This document shows positions 9,563-17,680 of a stretch of DNA of 64,000 bases, piece after piece. Origin of the DNA: Candidatus Planktophila versatilis. Its GTDB lineage: Bacteria; Actinomycetota; Actinomycetes; Nanopelagicales; Nanopelagicaceae. The stretch spans positions 806,001-870,000 of the forward strand of contig NZ_CP016774.1 of NCBI RefSeq assembly GCF_002288105.1. The letters run 5' to 3'. Below the pieces are notes generated by a model that saw only the letters and a program-made list of their open reading frames with translations, made no database searches and was not told the DNA's origin. Position 1 is the stretch's first letter; each line of letters opens with the position of its first letter. Made by a program: the position numbers and the translations under genes.

Positions 9563-9568
9563 ATTCTT

Positions 9569-10489
9569 TTAATTGAAATGGCTCCAGGAAACTGGGGCCT
9601 TTTTCATTTCTATCCCCGAAATTCCAGAACCTGACATAACTCTTCCTACGCGTACTCCGGGTAAGTCTTTACCGGTTGCAAGAAATACATGATCTTCTCC
9701 CCCACCTAAGACCCAATCCCACACATCACAGCTGCTATCAATTGCTAGTTTTTGTAGCTCTGCAAACTCTTCTATCTCTTGAAAGAACTCAGTCTCAAAG
9801 TGCAGGCACACACCTGATGCCGCAGCCAATTGCTGGGCCTGAATCAGAAGTGAATCACTGATGTCACAAAGTGCGCTTGCCTGAGAAAAATCCAATTCGT
9901 AATCAAGTGTGGGAGCAGAAAATTCTGAAATCGCTTTTGTGGCAATTGCTCCTGCAGGTGGCTTCTCTTTCGAGAGCAGTGCAAGACCTGCAGCAGACCA
10001 GCCAGTAAGTGAGGAGATAAAGATGTCATCACCAGCGCGGGCGCCACTGCGAAGTATGGGCGCATCACTGCGACCCACTGCTGTCATAGCAATCGTTATC
10101 ACCGATGAGCGAGCAATATCTCCACCCGCAATCAATGCTCCCGCACGATCTGCCTCAGCTTTCATGCCACGAGCAAGTTGTTCAATCCAAGTTAAATCCT
10201 CGGTGCCCGTAAGGGTCACTGCAGCAACTAGGTAATCACAGGTAGCACCCATAGCCAGAACGTCGGCAACATTAGCTGCGGTAATTTTGCGCCCGATATC
10301 AAAGGGTGATGACCAGTCGGTTCGAAAATGCACCCCTGCAACAGCAACGTCGGTTGTGATCACTTGACGCTCTGCGCCCTGAACGAGAGCAGCGTCATCG
10401 CCAATTCCAACAAGCAGACGGGGGTCAGTGGTTGCAAAAACTTCCTTAAGTACGGAGATCACATCCGCTTCACTAAACCCCATAGCCAT
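9569..10489 (-). CDS. thiL: Thiamine-monophosphate kinase
   Basis: ThiL phosphorylates thiamine monophosphate to the cofactor thiamine diphosphate. The 306 residues fit the family. GIGDDAALV (about 28-36), the TTDVAVAGVHF segment, the ANVADVLAMGA helix and the C-terminal GGGEDHVFL motif are all present, as in PurM/ThiL-fold kinases. The start is ATG 10489 or the ATG two codons on. It is divergent from the Lrp-type gene (47 nt) and convergent with rpmB (6 nt). No other thiamine genes are in the window. Confidence 0.96.
   Translation of the reverse strand: MAMGFSEADVISVLKEVFATTDPRLLVGIGDDAALVQGAERQVITTDVAVAGVHFRTDWSSPFDIGRKITAANVADVLAMGATCDYLVAAVTLTGTEDLTWIEQLARGMKAEADRAGALIAGGDIARSSVITIAMTAVGRSDAPILRSGARAGDDIFISSLTGWSAAGLALLSKEKPPAGAIATKAISEFSAPTLDYELDFSQASALCDISDSLLIQAQQLAAASGVCLHFETEFFQEIEEFAELQKLAIDSSCDVWDWVLGGGEDHVFLATGKDLPGVRVGRVMSGSGISGIEMKKAPVSWSHFN
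9580..9604 (+). terminator. rpmB intrinsic terminator, inside the 3' end of thiL
   Basis: Arms GGCTCCAG (9580-9587) and CTGGGGCC (9592-9599) pair around a GAAA loop with one G-T wobble, followed by five T residues (9600-9604). It starts 17 nt after the rpmB stop and lies wholly within the last codons of thiL on the opposite strand. Confidence 0.85.
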
Positions 10490-10536
10490 AAGCCTATGAC
10501 ATGAGATAACGTTAGGGCGAAGCGAAAGGAACTCAA

Positions 10537-10770
10537 ATGTCTATACAGGCTTATATCTTGATTCAAACTGAGGTAGGCAAGGCCTCATCCGTTGCTAATG
10601 CCATCAAGTTAATCCCAGGAGTTTCACTCGCTGAAGGCGTTACTGGTCCATACGATGTCATCATGCGCGCAGAGTCGCCATCGATGGAAGATTTTGGACG
10701 CGCAATTCTCTCGAAGGTGCAAGCGGTTCCAGGTATTACTCGCACACTTACTTGTCCAGTAACTAATTAA
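10537..10770 (+). CDS. Stand-alone Lrp/AsnC effector-binding (RAM) domain protein
   Basis: These 77 residues are a complete RAM domain (the ligand-binding half of Lrp/AsnC regulators) with no helix-turn-helix. The pattern QAYILIQTEVGK...GVTGPYDVIMR...RTLTCPV is typical. Such single-domain proteins form small-molecule-binding multimers; a DNA-binding role is not supported here. An AAAGGA Shine-Dalgarno precedes the ATG at 10537 by about 8 nt. The gene ends 4 nt inside the 3' end of ddl. A neighbour close to thiL and ddl is common in actinobacteria. Confidence 0.88.
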   Translation: MSIQAYILIQTEVGKASSVANAIKLIPGVSLAEGVTGPYDVIMRAESPSMEDFGRAILSKVQAVPGITRTLTCPVTN

Positions 10771-11834
10771 TTACCCAGCACCCCATTGGTGCGCTTTTGC
10801 GCGCCCTCTAACAAATGCGTAATAACTTCGGAATATCCGATTCCCGTTGCAGCCCACATCTTTGGAAATACTGAAGTGGCGGTAAATCCAGGCATCGTAT
10901 TGAGCTCATTAATAATCACTTCACCTTTTTCGCTCAGGAAGAAATCAACTCTGGCAAGGCCAGAACAGCCAAGTCCTAAAAATGCTTTGATTGCAGAGTT
11001 ACGGATTCTTTCTGCGATTGCGCTATCTATAGGTGCTGGAAGTTCTATCGAGGTTGCACCATCTAAGTACTTTGCTTCAAAGTCATAGAACTCAAATCTA
11101 GAATCGATATGAATCATTCCGGCAACCGAGGCTTGCGGAGCACCATCAATTTCTAGGACAGCGCATTCAATCTCAGAGCCAACTATCGCCTTTTCCACCA
11201 TTGCTTTCGAGTCAAAGCGGTGGGCTTCGGCAACTGCAGCTGGTAACTGGTCGGCGCTCTTTACCTTTGTTGTCCCGCGCGAAGATCCACCACGTGCCGG
11301 CTTAACAAATACTGGATAACCCAGACCTGCAATCTCTTTCGTAATAGCAGCCGCGCTAGATTTCCAGGCACCTTCTTTAACGACTATTCCCGGAACAGTT
11401 GCAATGTCGTGGGAAGCAAATATTGGCTTGGCAAATGATTTATCCATCGCCACAGCCGATGCAAGAACTCCAGAACCCACATATGGCATATCTGCCATCT
11501 CAAGCAGTCCTTGAATAGTTCCATCCTCACCATATGGACCGTGCAAAAGCGGAAAAACGATATCTATCTTCAAATCTTTTCCACCGCTAGAAAATCCGGC
11601 AACATCGACAACAACTGCTGGAGCGTTCTGTGGAACAGATGGAAGAACGCCATTAACGATTGCCATGGTGTGATCTTCTGGAATCAAAACCCATGAGCCT
11701 TCTTTGGTAATTCCAATCAGAATGGGTTCATAGGCTGTGCGATTAATGGCGGCAAGGACTCCCCCGGCGGAGATACAAGAAATTTCATGCTCGCTACTAC
11801 GTCCACCACAAATGATTGCTACGCGTTGTGTCAT
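10767..11834 (-). CDS. ddl: D-alanine--D-alanine ligase
   Basis: Ddl joins two D-alanines for peptidoglycan precursors. The 355-residue ATP-grasp protein shows GGRSSEHEIS (N-terminal loop), PLLHGPYGEDGTIQG, VFVKPARGGSSRGTTK (ATP-binding segment) and the C-terminal metal/ATP region INELNTMPGFT. ddl-gpsA-plsC is a tight operon: its ATG overlaps the gpsA stop by 4 nt. Its own stop overlaps the plus-strand RAM gene tail to tail. Confidence 0.97.
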   Translation of the reverse strand: MTQRVAIICGGRSSEHEISCISAGGVLAAINRTAYEPILIGITKEGSWVLIPEDHTMAIVNGVLPSVPQNAPAVVVDVAGFSSGGKDLKIDIVFPLLHGPYGEDGTIQGLLEMADMPYVGSGVLASAVAMDKSFAKPIFASHDIATVPGIVVKEGAWKSSAAAITKEIAGLGYPVFVKPARGGSSRGTTKVKSADQLPAAVAEAHRFDSKAMVEKAIVGSEIECAVLEIDGAPQASVAGMIHIDSRFEFYDFEAKYLDGATSIELPAPIDSAIAERIRNSAIKAFLGLGCSGLARVDFFLSEKGEVIINELNTMPGFTATSVFPKMWAATGIGYSEVITHLLEGAQKRTNGVLGN

Positions 11835-12832
11835 CGGATGAAGTTTTCAGCCTTGGTGGTTATCTCCATCAATCTTTGTAACGCTGCTTCTGGAGTGAGT
11901 TTTTCACTCACAATGTCAGCTACTGCTTCAATTACGGGAACTTCGATACCCACGCGATGGGCAATTTCAAGTACGGCACTCGATGATGCAACGCCTTCGA
12001 CAGTTTTCACCATCTGTGCGCGGGCAGCGCTCATAGAACCTGTGCGACCAATGACTTCACCAAATGTTCTATTGCGCGAAAGTGGCGAGCCGCAACTGGC
12101 AACAAGATCTCCCATGCCCGCTAAGCCGGCGGCAGACAATGGATCAGAGCCGTGGGCTGCACATAATCGTGCGACTTCATTTAGCCCGCGGGTAATTAAC
12201 ATCGCTTGGGTATTTTCGCCAAAGCCCATGCCAATCGATAGCCCAACCGCTAGTGCGATAACACTCTTAATGGCGCCAGCAAGTTCGCAGCCCATGACAT
12301 CAGTTGATGTATAGACACGATAATAGGGAGTGCGAAATAACTCTCTAATCTGATCAGCTAGCACTTGCGACGTTGCCGCAGCAACAGCGCCGGCGGGCTG
12401 ACGAAGCACAAGTTCATCGGCCAAGTTAGGTCCGGTAATGATTGCAATCTTATGTGCGCCAAGAACGTCTTCAATAACCTCGGTCATACGCATTTGAGTG
12501 GCTATTTCAATTCCTTTGAGGGTACTCACAATGGTGCAGTCCGATGGAAAGCGAGCCTTCCAATCTTCCAGCGTTGCCCGGATTTCTTGAGCAGGTATGG
12601 CCAGCACATACATCTGCGAGAACGCGAATGCATCATCCAGACTGGTAGTCGCAATGATGTCATCGGGCAGTATGTGGCTACCCAAATACTTCACATTGGT
12701 ATGAGCGGTGGAGATTTCTGAGATGACAGATTCACTGCGACCCCAAAGGAGTACTTCATTTCCCGCATCACTTAAGACCTGCGCCATGGTTGAACCCCAG
12801 GCGCCGGCACCGAAAACAGTTACTTTGCTCAT
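11831..12832 (-). CDS. gpsA: Glycerol-3-phosphate dehydrogenase [NAD(P)+]
   Basis: GpsA reduces dihydroxyacetone phosphate to sn-glycerol 3-phosphate, the backbone of phospholipids. The 333 residues begin MSKVTVFGAGAWGSTMA, the Rossmann GxGxxG. They carry the STLKGIE and GPNLADEL segments of the family and a catalytic lysine region (ELAGAIKSVIALAVG). The start overlaps the plsC stop by 4 nt, linking glycerol-3-phosphate supply to its acylation. Confidence 0.97.
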   Translation of the reverse strand: MSKVTVFGAGAWGSTMAQVLSDAGNEVLLWGRSESVISEISTAHTNVKYLGSHILPDDIIATTSLDDAFAFSQMYVLAIPAQEIRATLEDWKARFPSDCTIVSTLKGIEIATQMRMTEVIEDVLGAHKIAIITGPNLADELVLRQPAGAVAAATSQVLADQIRELFRTPYYRVYTSTDVMGCELAGAIKSVIALAVGLSIGMGFGENTQAMLITRGLNEVARLCAAHGSDPLSAAGLAGMGDLVASCGSPLSRNRTFGEVIGRTGSMSAARAQMVKTVEGVASSSAVLEIAHRVGIEVPVIEAVADIVSEKLTPEAALQRLMEITTKAENFIR

Positions 12833-13608
12833 GCTCTCTTCTTCTTAAAGTTACCTATCCGTGGAAGATCTGATGTGTGCGGGTCAAAGATTACTTCAGG
12901 TCGCTTCTCACCACGAATATCCTCGAGCAGGACGGTAATTTCTCGCATGATTTTAGCTGTTGCTTCAATCAGCGCCTGGGGGTCCTCGTGCTTTCCTTTC
13001 CAAGGCGAGAGATCGACCGGCTTGCCAGCTCTGATGATGATTGTCTTGCGCGGAAAGAGTTTTACTCGCTTGGTGTAATTCGGAACGACAAGTTGAGATC
13101 CCCACTGCGCAATCGGGATGACGGGCGTATCTGTTTCTAGCGCAAGTCGCGCGCACCCCGTCTTGGCAATCATGGGCCACATCTGCCCATCTCGGGTAAG
13201 AGTTCCTTCCGGATAAACACCGAGCATATGTCCGGACTCCAGCAGAATCTTTGCATGATCGACTGCATTCTTAGCATCGATAGTTTCTCGCTCCACCGGA
13301 ATCTGACCAGATGCTAAAAGAATCTTGCCAACCACAGGAACTCGAAAAACCCCAACCTTGCCAAGATATCGAGGGGCTCTGCCATTTCGAAAAAGAAAGT
13401 GCGTGAAGACTAGGACATCGAGATAAGACATGTGATTGCTTGCGACGATGACTCTGCCATCAGCCGGAATATTCTGCGCACCCTTCCAATCTCGACTCAT
13501 GAAGAGATTGAAAATTGGGATCAAAATAGCTGCAAAAACTTTGTATGTGAGATTTGTGCCAAGGGGATAACCGCGTGGCGGTTCATAAGAAAGCTTGAAC
13601 TCTGCCAT
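12829..13608 (-). CDS. 1-acyl-sn-glycerol-3-phosphate acyltransferase (PlsC family)
   Basis: This is an acyltransferase of phospholipid synthesis that makes phosphatidic acid from lysophosphatidic acid. The 259 residues contain the catalytic NHMSYLD (NHxxxxD, about 58-64), the GQIPVER block and YPEGTLTRDG (substrate-binding EGT motif). An N-terminal hydrophobic stretch (VFAAILIPIFNLF) may anchor it to the membrane. It heads the plsC-gpsA-ddl operon. Substrate position is assigned from the family and could not be read from sequence alone. Confidence 0.9.
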   Translation of the reverse strand: MAEFKLSYEPPRGYPLGTNLTYKVFAAILIPIFNLFMSRDWKGAQNIPADGRVIVASNHMSYLDVLVFTHFLFRNGRAPRYLGKVGVFRVPVVGKILLASGQIPVERETIDAKNAVDHAKILLESGHMLGVYPEGTLTRDGQMWPMIAKTGCARLALETDTPVIPIAQWGSQLVVPNYTKRVKLFPRKTIIIRAGKPVDLSPWKGKHEDPQALIEATAKIMREITVLLEDIRGEKRPEVIFDPHTSDLPRIGNFKKKRA

Positions 13609-13630
13609 GTTCGCTATGGTAACGGGGAAA

Positions 13631-13668
13631 GCAAGAAGGAGCCTTGCTTTCGCAAGACTCCTTCTTGT
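13631..13668 (-). terminator. hup terminator hairpin
   Basis: Arms of 17 nt (13631-13647 and 13652-13668) are almost perfectly complementary around a 4-nt loop that reads GAAA on the minus strand. It sits 15 nt after the hup stop and before the plsC start, with only a short T-rich tail, so it may terminate hup and protect its 3' end. Confidence 0.75.
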
Positions 13669-13683
13669 GAAAAGTGTTAAGAA

Positions 13684-14133
13684 TTAACGTCTCTTAACTG
13701 CCTTCTTTGCCGGCTTGCGCTTTGCAGGAGCCTTCTTAGCAACCTTCTTCTTAGCTGCTGGCTTCTTCTTAGCAACCTTCTTCTTAGCTACAGCTTTCTT
13801 CGCTGCTGCCTTAGGTGCTGCCTTAACTTCTGGCTTAGGAGCTGGACCAAGTTTGCGATCTCCAGCAATAATTTCCTTGAGTGCCTTTGCAGGAAGGAAA
13901 CGTGCCTTCTTTGACGCCTTGATCTTGATTGTCTCGCCGGTGAATGGGTTACGACCCATACGTGCCTTGCGATCAACCTTCTTGAACTTACCGAAATCGT
14001 TGATCATGACGTCGTTTCCGGCTGACATGTTACGAACGATTGTGTCAAAAACTACATCTACAGCGTGTGCTGCATCTTTCTTGCTGCCGTTGAAGTGTGG
14101 GGCCAACGCAGCGATGAACTGGGCCTTATTCAT
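13684..14133 (-). CDS. hup: DNA-binding protein HU with Lys/Ala-rich C-terminal tail (HupB type)
   Basis: HU is a histone-like nucleoid protein. Residues 1-90 are a standard HU domain (MNKAQFIAALAPHF, GRNPFTGETIKI with the DNA-intercalating RNP loop). Residues ~95-149 are a low-complexity tail of AKK/PAKK/VAKK repeats resembling eukaryotic H1, as in actinobacterial HupB. The tail is built from repeated in-frame units, which shows as repeats in the DNA (about 13,690-13,810). SD AAGGGG lies about 7 nt before ATG 14133. It is monocistronic, with a strong hairpin downstream. Confidence 0.96.
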   Translation of the reverse strand: MNKAQFIAALAPHFNGSKKDAAHAVDVVFDTIVRNMSAGNDVMINDFGKFKKVDRKARMGRNPFTGETIKIKASKKARFLPAKALKEIIAGDRKLGPAPKPEVKAAPKAAAKKAVAKKKVAKKKPAAKKKVAKKAPAKRKPAKKAVKRR

Positions 14134-14161
14134 TCAGTTTCCCCTTAATGAGAAGTTTTAC

Positions 14162-14234
14162 GCTTAAATAATTAAGCTTTTGCCTAACTGCGTAAAACAT
14201 AAACCTATTCATGGGGTGAGAGCGTTATTAACGC
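14162..14234 (-). promoter_or_regulatory. Candidate hup promoter and two palindromes
   Basis: Upstream of hup, a -35-like TTTACG (complement of 14191-14196) and a -10-like TAATTA (14169-14174) are 16 nt apart. GCTTAA/TTAAGC arms (14162-14167, 14172-14177) enclose the -10. A perfect 13-bp palindrome GCGTTA-T-TAACGC sits at 14222-14234, upstream of the -35. The palindromes could be operator sites; this is inferred from symmetry only. Confidence 0.4.
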
Positions 14235-14282
14235 GCGCGTGTCGCAACGAATTATTTCCCTAAAAATTGCTTATTTGTGCGT

Positions 14283-14311
14283 AAAAAACTCTCATTCTTT
14301 AATTGAGGGTT
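14283..14311 (-). terminator. leuCD terminator
   Basis: Read on the minus strand, AACCCTCA (14304-14311) pairs with TGAGAGTT (14287-14294) with one mismatch, followed by a run of T (14283-14288). The stem can extend through the flanking A and T runs, so it may act in both directions. It begins 68 nt after the leuD stop. The rest of the 14134-14378 spacer holds the hup promoter region and no gene. Confidence 0.75.
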
Positions 14312-14378
14312 TTACACATCCCACTCACCCCTTGGAAAAAAGCATTACTACACGCTCATTTTCACACGTGAAGTGGGT

Positions 14379-14978
14379 TTAAATCCGTATGGGTAGCGTC
14401 TTTGGCTTATATGCCGGGCGCTTTGCTTCAAAAGCGTCGATGGAATCAGTGTGCTTCAACGTTAATCCGATGTCATCTAGCCCCTCCATGAGGCGCCAGC
14501 GGGTGTAATCATCGAGTTCAAAGCTCACTGTGATGGCGTTATAGGAAACTGTGCGCGCCTCAAGGTCGACGGTAATTGCAGTGGTTGGCTCGCTCTCGAT
14601 GGCATCCCAGAGAGCGTCAACGACCGCCTGTGGAACTATGACGGTCAATAATCCGCCTTTGAGGGAGTTGTTTCGGAAGATATCTGCAAAGCGGCTAGAG
14701 ATCACTACCTTGAAGCCGTAATTCTGCAAAGCCCACACTGCATGCTCGCGTGAGGATCCAGTTCCAAACTCTGGCCCGGCCACAAGCACGGTGCCGCTCT
14801 TGAACTCTTGCTTATTAAGTACAAATTCAGGATCTGAGCGCCAAGCTGAGAAGAGACCATCTTCGAAGCCACTACGTGTCACACGCTTTAAATAGACAGC
14901 CGGGATGATCTGATCGGTATCAACATTGCTGCGACGTAGCGGAACTCCGGTTCCAGTGTGCTTAATAAACTTATCCAT
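14379..14978 (-). CDS. leuD: 3-isopropylmalate dehydratase small subunit
   Basis: With LeuC it isomerises 2-isopropylmalate to 3-isopropylmalate in leucine synthesis. The 199-residue aconitase-swivel domain contains [12 protein letters not shown] near the N-terminus and the [17 protein letters not shown] signature (about 67-83). It starts 14 nt after leuC in the usual leuCD order. In the citramalate route (see cimA) the same enzyme would isomerise citramalate. Confidence 0.98.
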   Translation of the reverse strand: MDKFIKHTGTGVPLRRSNVDTDQIIPAVYLKRVTRSGFEDGLFSAWRSDPEFVLNKQEFKSGTVLVAGPEFGTGSSREHAVWALQNYGFKVVISSRFADIFRNNSLKGGLLTVIVPQAVVDALWDAIESEPTTAITVDLEARTVSYNAITVSFELDDYTRWRLMEGLDDIGLTLKHTDSIDAFEAKRPAYKPKTLPIRI

Positions 14979-14992
14979 TTTCTTAGCCTCTC

Positions 14993-16384
14993 TTACAAAT
15001 CTGCCGGTGATGAAAGTGTGCCGCGAATAGCTGTTGCGGCAGCAACTAATGGGCTGACCAGGTGAGTACGTCCACCTTTTCCTTGTCGCCCTTCAAAGTT
15101 TCGATTAGATGTAGATGCCGAACGTTCTCCAACGGCAAGTTGATCTGGGTTCATGCCAAGGCACATGGAGCATCCAGCATTACGCCATTCAGCGCCGGCA
15201 TCGGTGAAGACTTTATCTAGCCCCTCCGTCATTGCTTGCTGACGTACTCGTTCAGAGCCAGGAACTACCAGCATGCGTAGCGTGGTTGCAATCTTCTTGC
15301 CTTCCAAAATTGAAGCAGCAGCGCGTAGATCTTCGATCCTGCCATTGGTGCAAGAGCCCAAGAAAACAGTGTCAATAGCTATCTTCTTCAGTGGTGTTCC
15401 AGCCACGAGTCCCATGTATTGCAGAGCGCGTTCGGCAGCTCCACGCTCTTCGGCATCTTTGATTTCTGCCGGGTTTGGTACTGATGCATTCAGCGGTAGC
15501 CCTTGTCCTGGGTTAGTACCCCATGTAACAAATGGTTCTAGCTCATCTGCATTGATTGTGATTTCAACATCGAACTTGGCATCAGCATCGGTAAACAAGC
15601 TCTGCCAATACTTCTGAGCGCTCTCGAAGTCCTCCGGTGCATGTGGCTTTCCCTTAATGTAATCAAATGTCTTCTGATCTGGTGCGATTAGCCCCGCACG
15701 CGCTCCGGCTTCAATGGACATGTTGCAGACCGTCATGCGGCCTTCCATAGACAGTGCTCGGATTGCAGAACCGCGGTATTCAATGATGTATCCCTGGCCG
15801 CCGCCGGTACCAATCTGGGCAATAATTGCAAGAATAATATCTTTCGCACTCACGCCAGCTTTGAGTGTTCCCTCGACATTGATAGCCATTGTCTTTGGTC
15901 GACGTGATGGCAGCGTCTGTGTTGCAAGAACGTGTTCTACCTCTGAGGTACCAATACCAAATGCGATTGCGCCAAATGCACCATGGGTGGAAGTATGTGA
16001 ATCTCCACAAACAATAGTCATGCCTGGCTGGGTAATTCCAAGCTGCGGGCCAACAACGTGAACTACACCTTGGTCGGCATCTCCCAGTGAGTGAAGACGG
16101 ACACCAAATTCTTTCGCATTGCTGCGCAAAGTATCGATCTGCAACTTTGAAACCGGATCAGCAATCGGCTTGAGAATATCTAGCGTTGGCGTGTTGTGAT
16201 CTTCGGTTGCAATTGTCAGATCGGCACGACGAACTGGCCGACCCGCAAGACGCAGACCATCGAAAGCTTGTGGACTTGTTACTTCATGAATCAGATGCAG
16301 ATCGATATAGAGCAGATCAGGTTCACCTTCTGCGCTCCGAACGATATGGTCATCCCAAATCTTCTCCGCGAGTGTTTTACCCAT
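14993..16384 (-). CDS. leuC: 3-isopropylmalate dehydratase large subunit
   Basis: LeuC is the [4Fe-4S] aconitase-family subunit partnering LeuD. The 463 residues carry the three cluster cysteines in [14 protein letters not shown] and NAGCSMCLG, plus [32 protein letters not shown] lies about 11 nt before ATG 16384. It is transcribed divergently from the IclR regulator across a 70-nt spacer, the arrangement of ndgR-leuCD in other actinobacteria, so control by that regulator is likely. Confidence 0.98.
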   Translation of the reverse strand: MGKTLAEKIWDDHIVRSAEGEPDLLYIDLHLIHEVTSPQAFDGLRLAGRPVRRADLTIATEDHNTPTLDILKPIADPVSKLQIDTLRSNAKEFGVRLHSLGDADQGVVHVVGPQLGITQPGMTIVCGDSHTSTHGAFGAIAFGIGTSEVEHVLATQTLPSRRPKTMAINVEGTLKAGVSAKDIILAIIAQIGTGGGQGYIIEYRGSAIRALSMEGRMTVCNMSIEAGARAGLIAPDQKTFDYIKGKPHAPEDFESAQKYWQSLFTDADAKFDVEITINADELEPFVTWGTNPGQGLPLNASVPNPAEIKDAEERGAAERALQYMGLVAGTPLKKIAIDTVFLGSCTNGRIEDLRAAASILEGKKIATTLRMLVVPGSERVRQQAMTEGLDKVFTDAGAEWRNAGCSMCLGMNPDQLAVGERSASTSNRNFEGRQGKGGRTHLVSPLVAAATAIRGTLSSPADL

Positions 16385-16405
16385 AATCTCTGGTGCTCCT
16401 CATCT

Positions 16406-16448
16406 TTGCGTTCACTCAATTGCGTCTCACAGAATGGGATGCTAATAT
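16406..16448 (+). promoter_or_regulatory. Leaderless promoter of the IclR gene with overlapping direct repeat
   Basis: TTGCGT (16420-16425), a 17-nt spacer and TAATAT (16443-16448) form a good -35/-10 pair. The GTG start at 16455 follows the -10 by six bases, so the mRNA would be leaderless. TTGCGT is repeated at 16406-16411, each copy followed by TCAC one or two bases later, giving a 14-nt direct repeat in the shared leuC/IclR control region. This could be the regulator's operator. Confidence 0.65.
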
Positions 16449-16454
16449 CACTCT

Positions 16455-17174
16455 GTGGATAAGAAGAATAGCGGAGTCGGCGTCTTAGATAAAGCCGTAT
16501 ACATCCTGGCCACGCTGGAATCAGGGCCTCACTCCTTGGCTGAACTCGTAGCCGCCACTGGAATTGCCCGTCCGACAGCTCATAGGCTCGCCGTTGCCCT
16601 GGAATTTCATCATCTTGTATCTCGCGATCTCAATGGTCGCTTCATTATCGGGCCTCGTTCAGGTGAATTAGCAGCTGCAGCCGGTGAAGATCGCTTGATT
16701 GCAGTGGCAACTCCGGCACTTGCCGCCCTGCGCGATGCCACCGGAGAATCTGCCCAACTTTATCGTCGCCAAGGAGATATTCGAATCTGTGTTGCGGTAG
16801 CAGAGCGTTTATCTGGTCTTCGTGACTCTGTGCCAATCGGTGCATCACTAACTATGCAGGCAGGATCTGCGGCGCAAATATTAATGGCGTGGGAAGATTC
16901 AGAGAAGATTCATCGCGGGCTTAAAAATGCTAGATACACAGCAGCACATCTAGCTGCAGATCGCAGACGCGGTTGGGCACAATCTGTTGGCGAACGTGAA
17001 GCCGGCGTTGCATCTGTCTCCGCCCCCGTGCGCGGACCAAACGGAAAAGTTATTGCAGCTGTCTCCATTAGCGGCCCCATTGAAAGACTGGGCCGCCAGC
17101 CTGGCCGAGTACATGCCGCTGCAGTTGTGGCAACGGCCGAACGGCTAAGCGAACATCTGAAATCAGGTAAGTAG
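16455..17174 (+). CDS. IclR-family regulator of leucine synthesis (NdgR-like)
   Basis: The 239-residue protein has an N-terminal winged helix-turn-helix (LDKAVYILATLES ... LVAATGIARPTAHRLAVAL, about 10-55) and a C-terminal IclR ligand-binding domain (about 75-235) ending in a VSISGP motif region. Divergent placement next to leuCD matches NdgR/AreB, which bind the leuC promoter in Streptomyces and related genera. The start is GTG 16455, with no Shine-Dalgarno and a -10 six bases upstream, consistent with a leaderless transcript. It ends exactly one base before the recX stop on the other strand. Confidence 0.9.
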   Translation: MDKKNSGVGVLDKAVYILATLESGPHSLAELVAATGIARPTAHRLAVALEFHHLVSRDLNGRFIIGPRSGELAAAAGEDRLIAVATPALAALRDATGESAQLYRRQGDIRICVAVAERLSGLRDSVPIGASLTMQAGSAAQILMAWEDSEKIHRGLKNARYTAAHLAADRRRGWAQSVGEREAGVASVSAPVRGPNGKVIAAVSISGPIERLGRQPGRVHAAAVVATAERLSEHLKSGK

Positions 17175-17597
17175 TTAGTTATTAAGTAAATCGAGTTCTT
17201 TGAGTACTCGAGAAATAATGTTGAAGTTAAAGCCTTTACGGGCTAAGAGCGATTGAATGCGGCGGACCTGCACATCAGGTGCTAGCCGAGACATAGTGTT
17301 GTATTTCTTAAAGCCAAGTTCAAAAGCTGATCGATATTCAGATTCGTCATCGATGCCATCAAGTGCCTCATCAATCTGCTCTTGGGTGACGCCTTTTTGA
17401 CGAAGCTCCCCCGCAATGATGCGCTTTGAAATCTTCTTATGCTCATGTCGCGAGGTGGCCCAGGCAAGGGCGAATTCGCGATCATTCACTAGGCCGCTTT
17501 CTTGCAGACGAAAGATGACAGCATGCGCCACATCATCTTCTACGCCACGGGTTTTAAGATGAGCGAGAAGCTCGCCCTTACTTTTTGCTCGAGTCAC
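17175..17597 (-). CDS. recX: Regulatory protein RecX
   Basis: RecX binds RecA filaments and limits their activity. The helical three-repeat architecture is visible: RAKSKGELLAHLKTRGVEDDVAHAVIFRLQESGLVNDREFALAWATSR, then EHKKISKRIIAGELRQKGV. Coordinates use the first GTG (17597), but this start has no Shine-Dalgarno. The reading frame stays open upstream to about 17,681 and encodes DPYEVAHAIALNAL, which looks like the conserved RecX N-terminus. The true product is therefore probably about 20-28 residues longer and starts at a non-standard codon next to the recA stop. Confidence 0.88.
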   Translation of the reverse strand: MTRAKSKGELLAHLKTRGVEDDVAHAVIFRLQESGLVNDREFALAWATSRHEHKKISKRIIAGELRQKGVTQEQIDEALDGIDDESEYRSAFELGFKKYNTMSRLAPDVQVRRIQSLLARKGFNFNIISRVLKELDLLNN

Positions 17598-17680
17598 AAG
17601 TGCGTTAAGCGCAATTGCGTGAGCTACTTCGTAAGGGTCAGAGCCCTCACCTCTCTCAACCTTTGCAAATTGCAGTGAAA

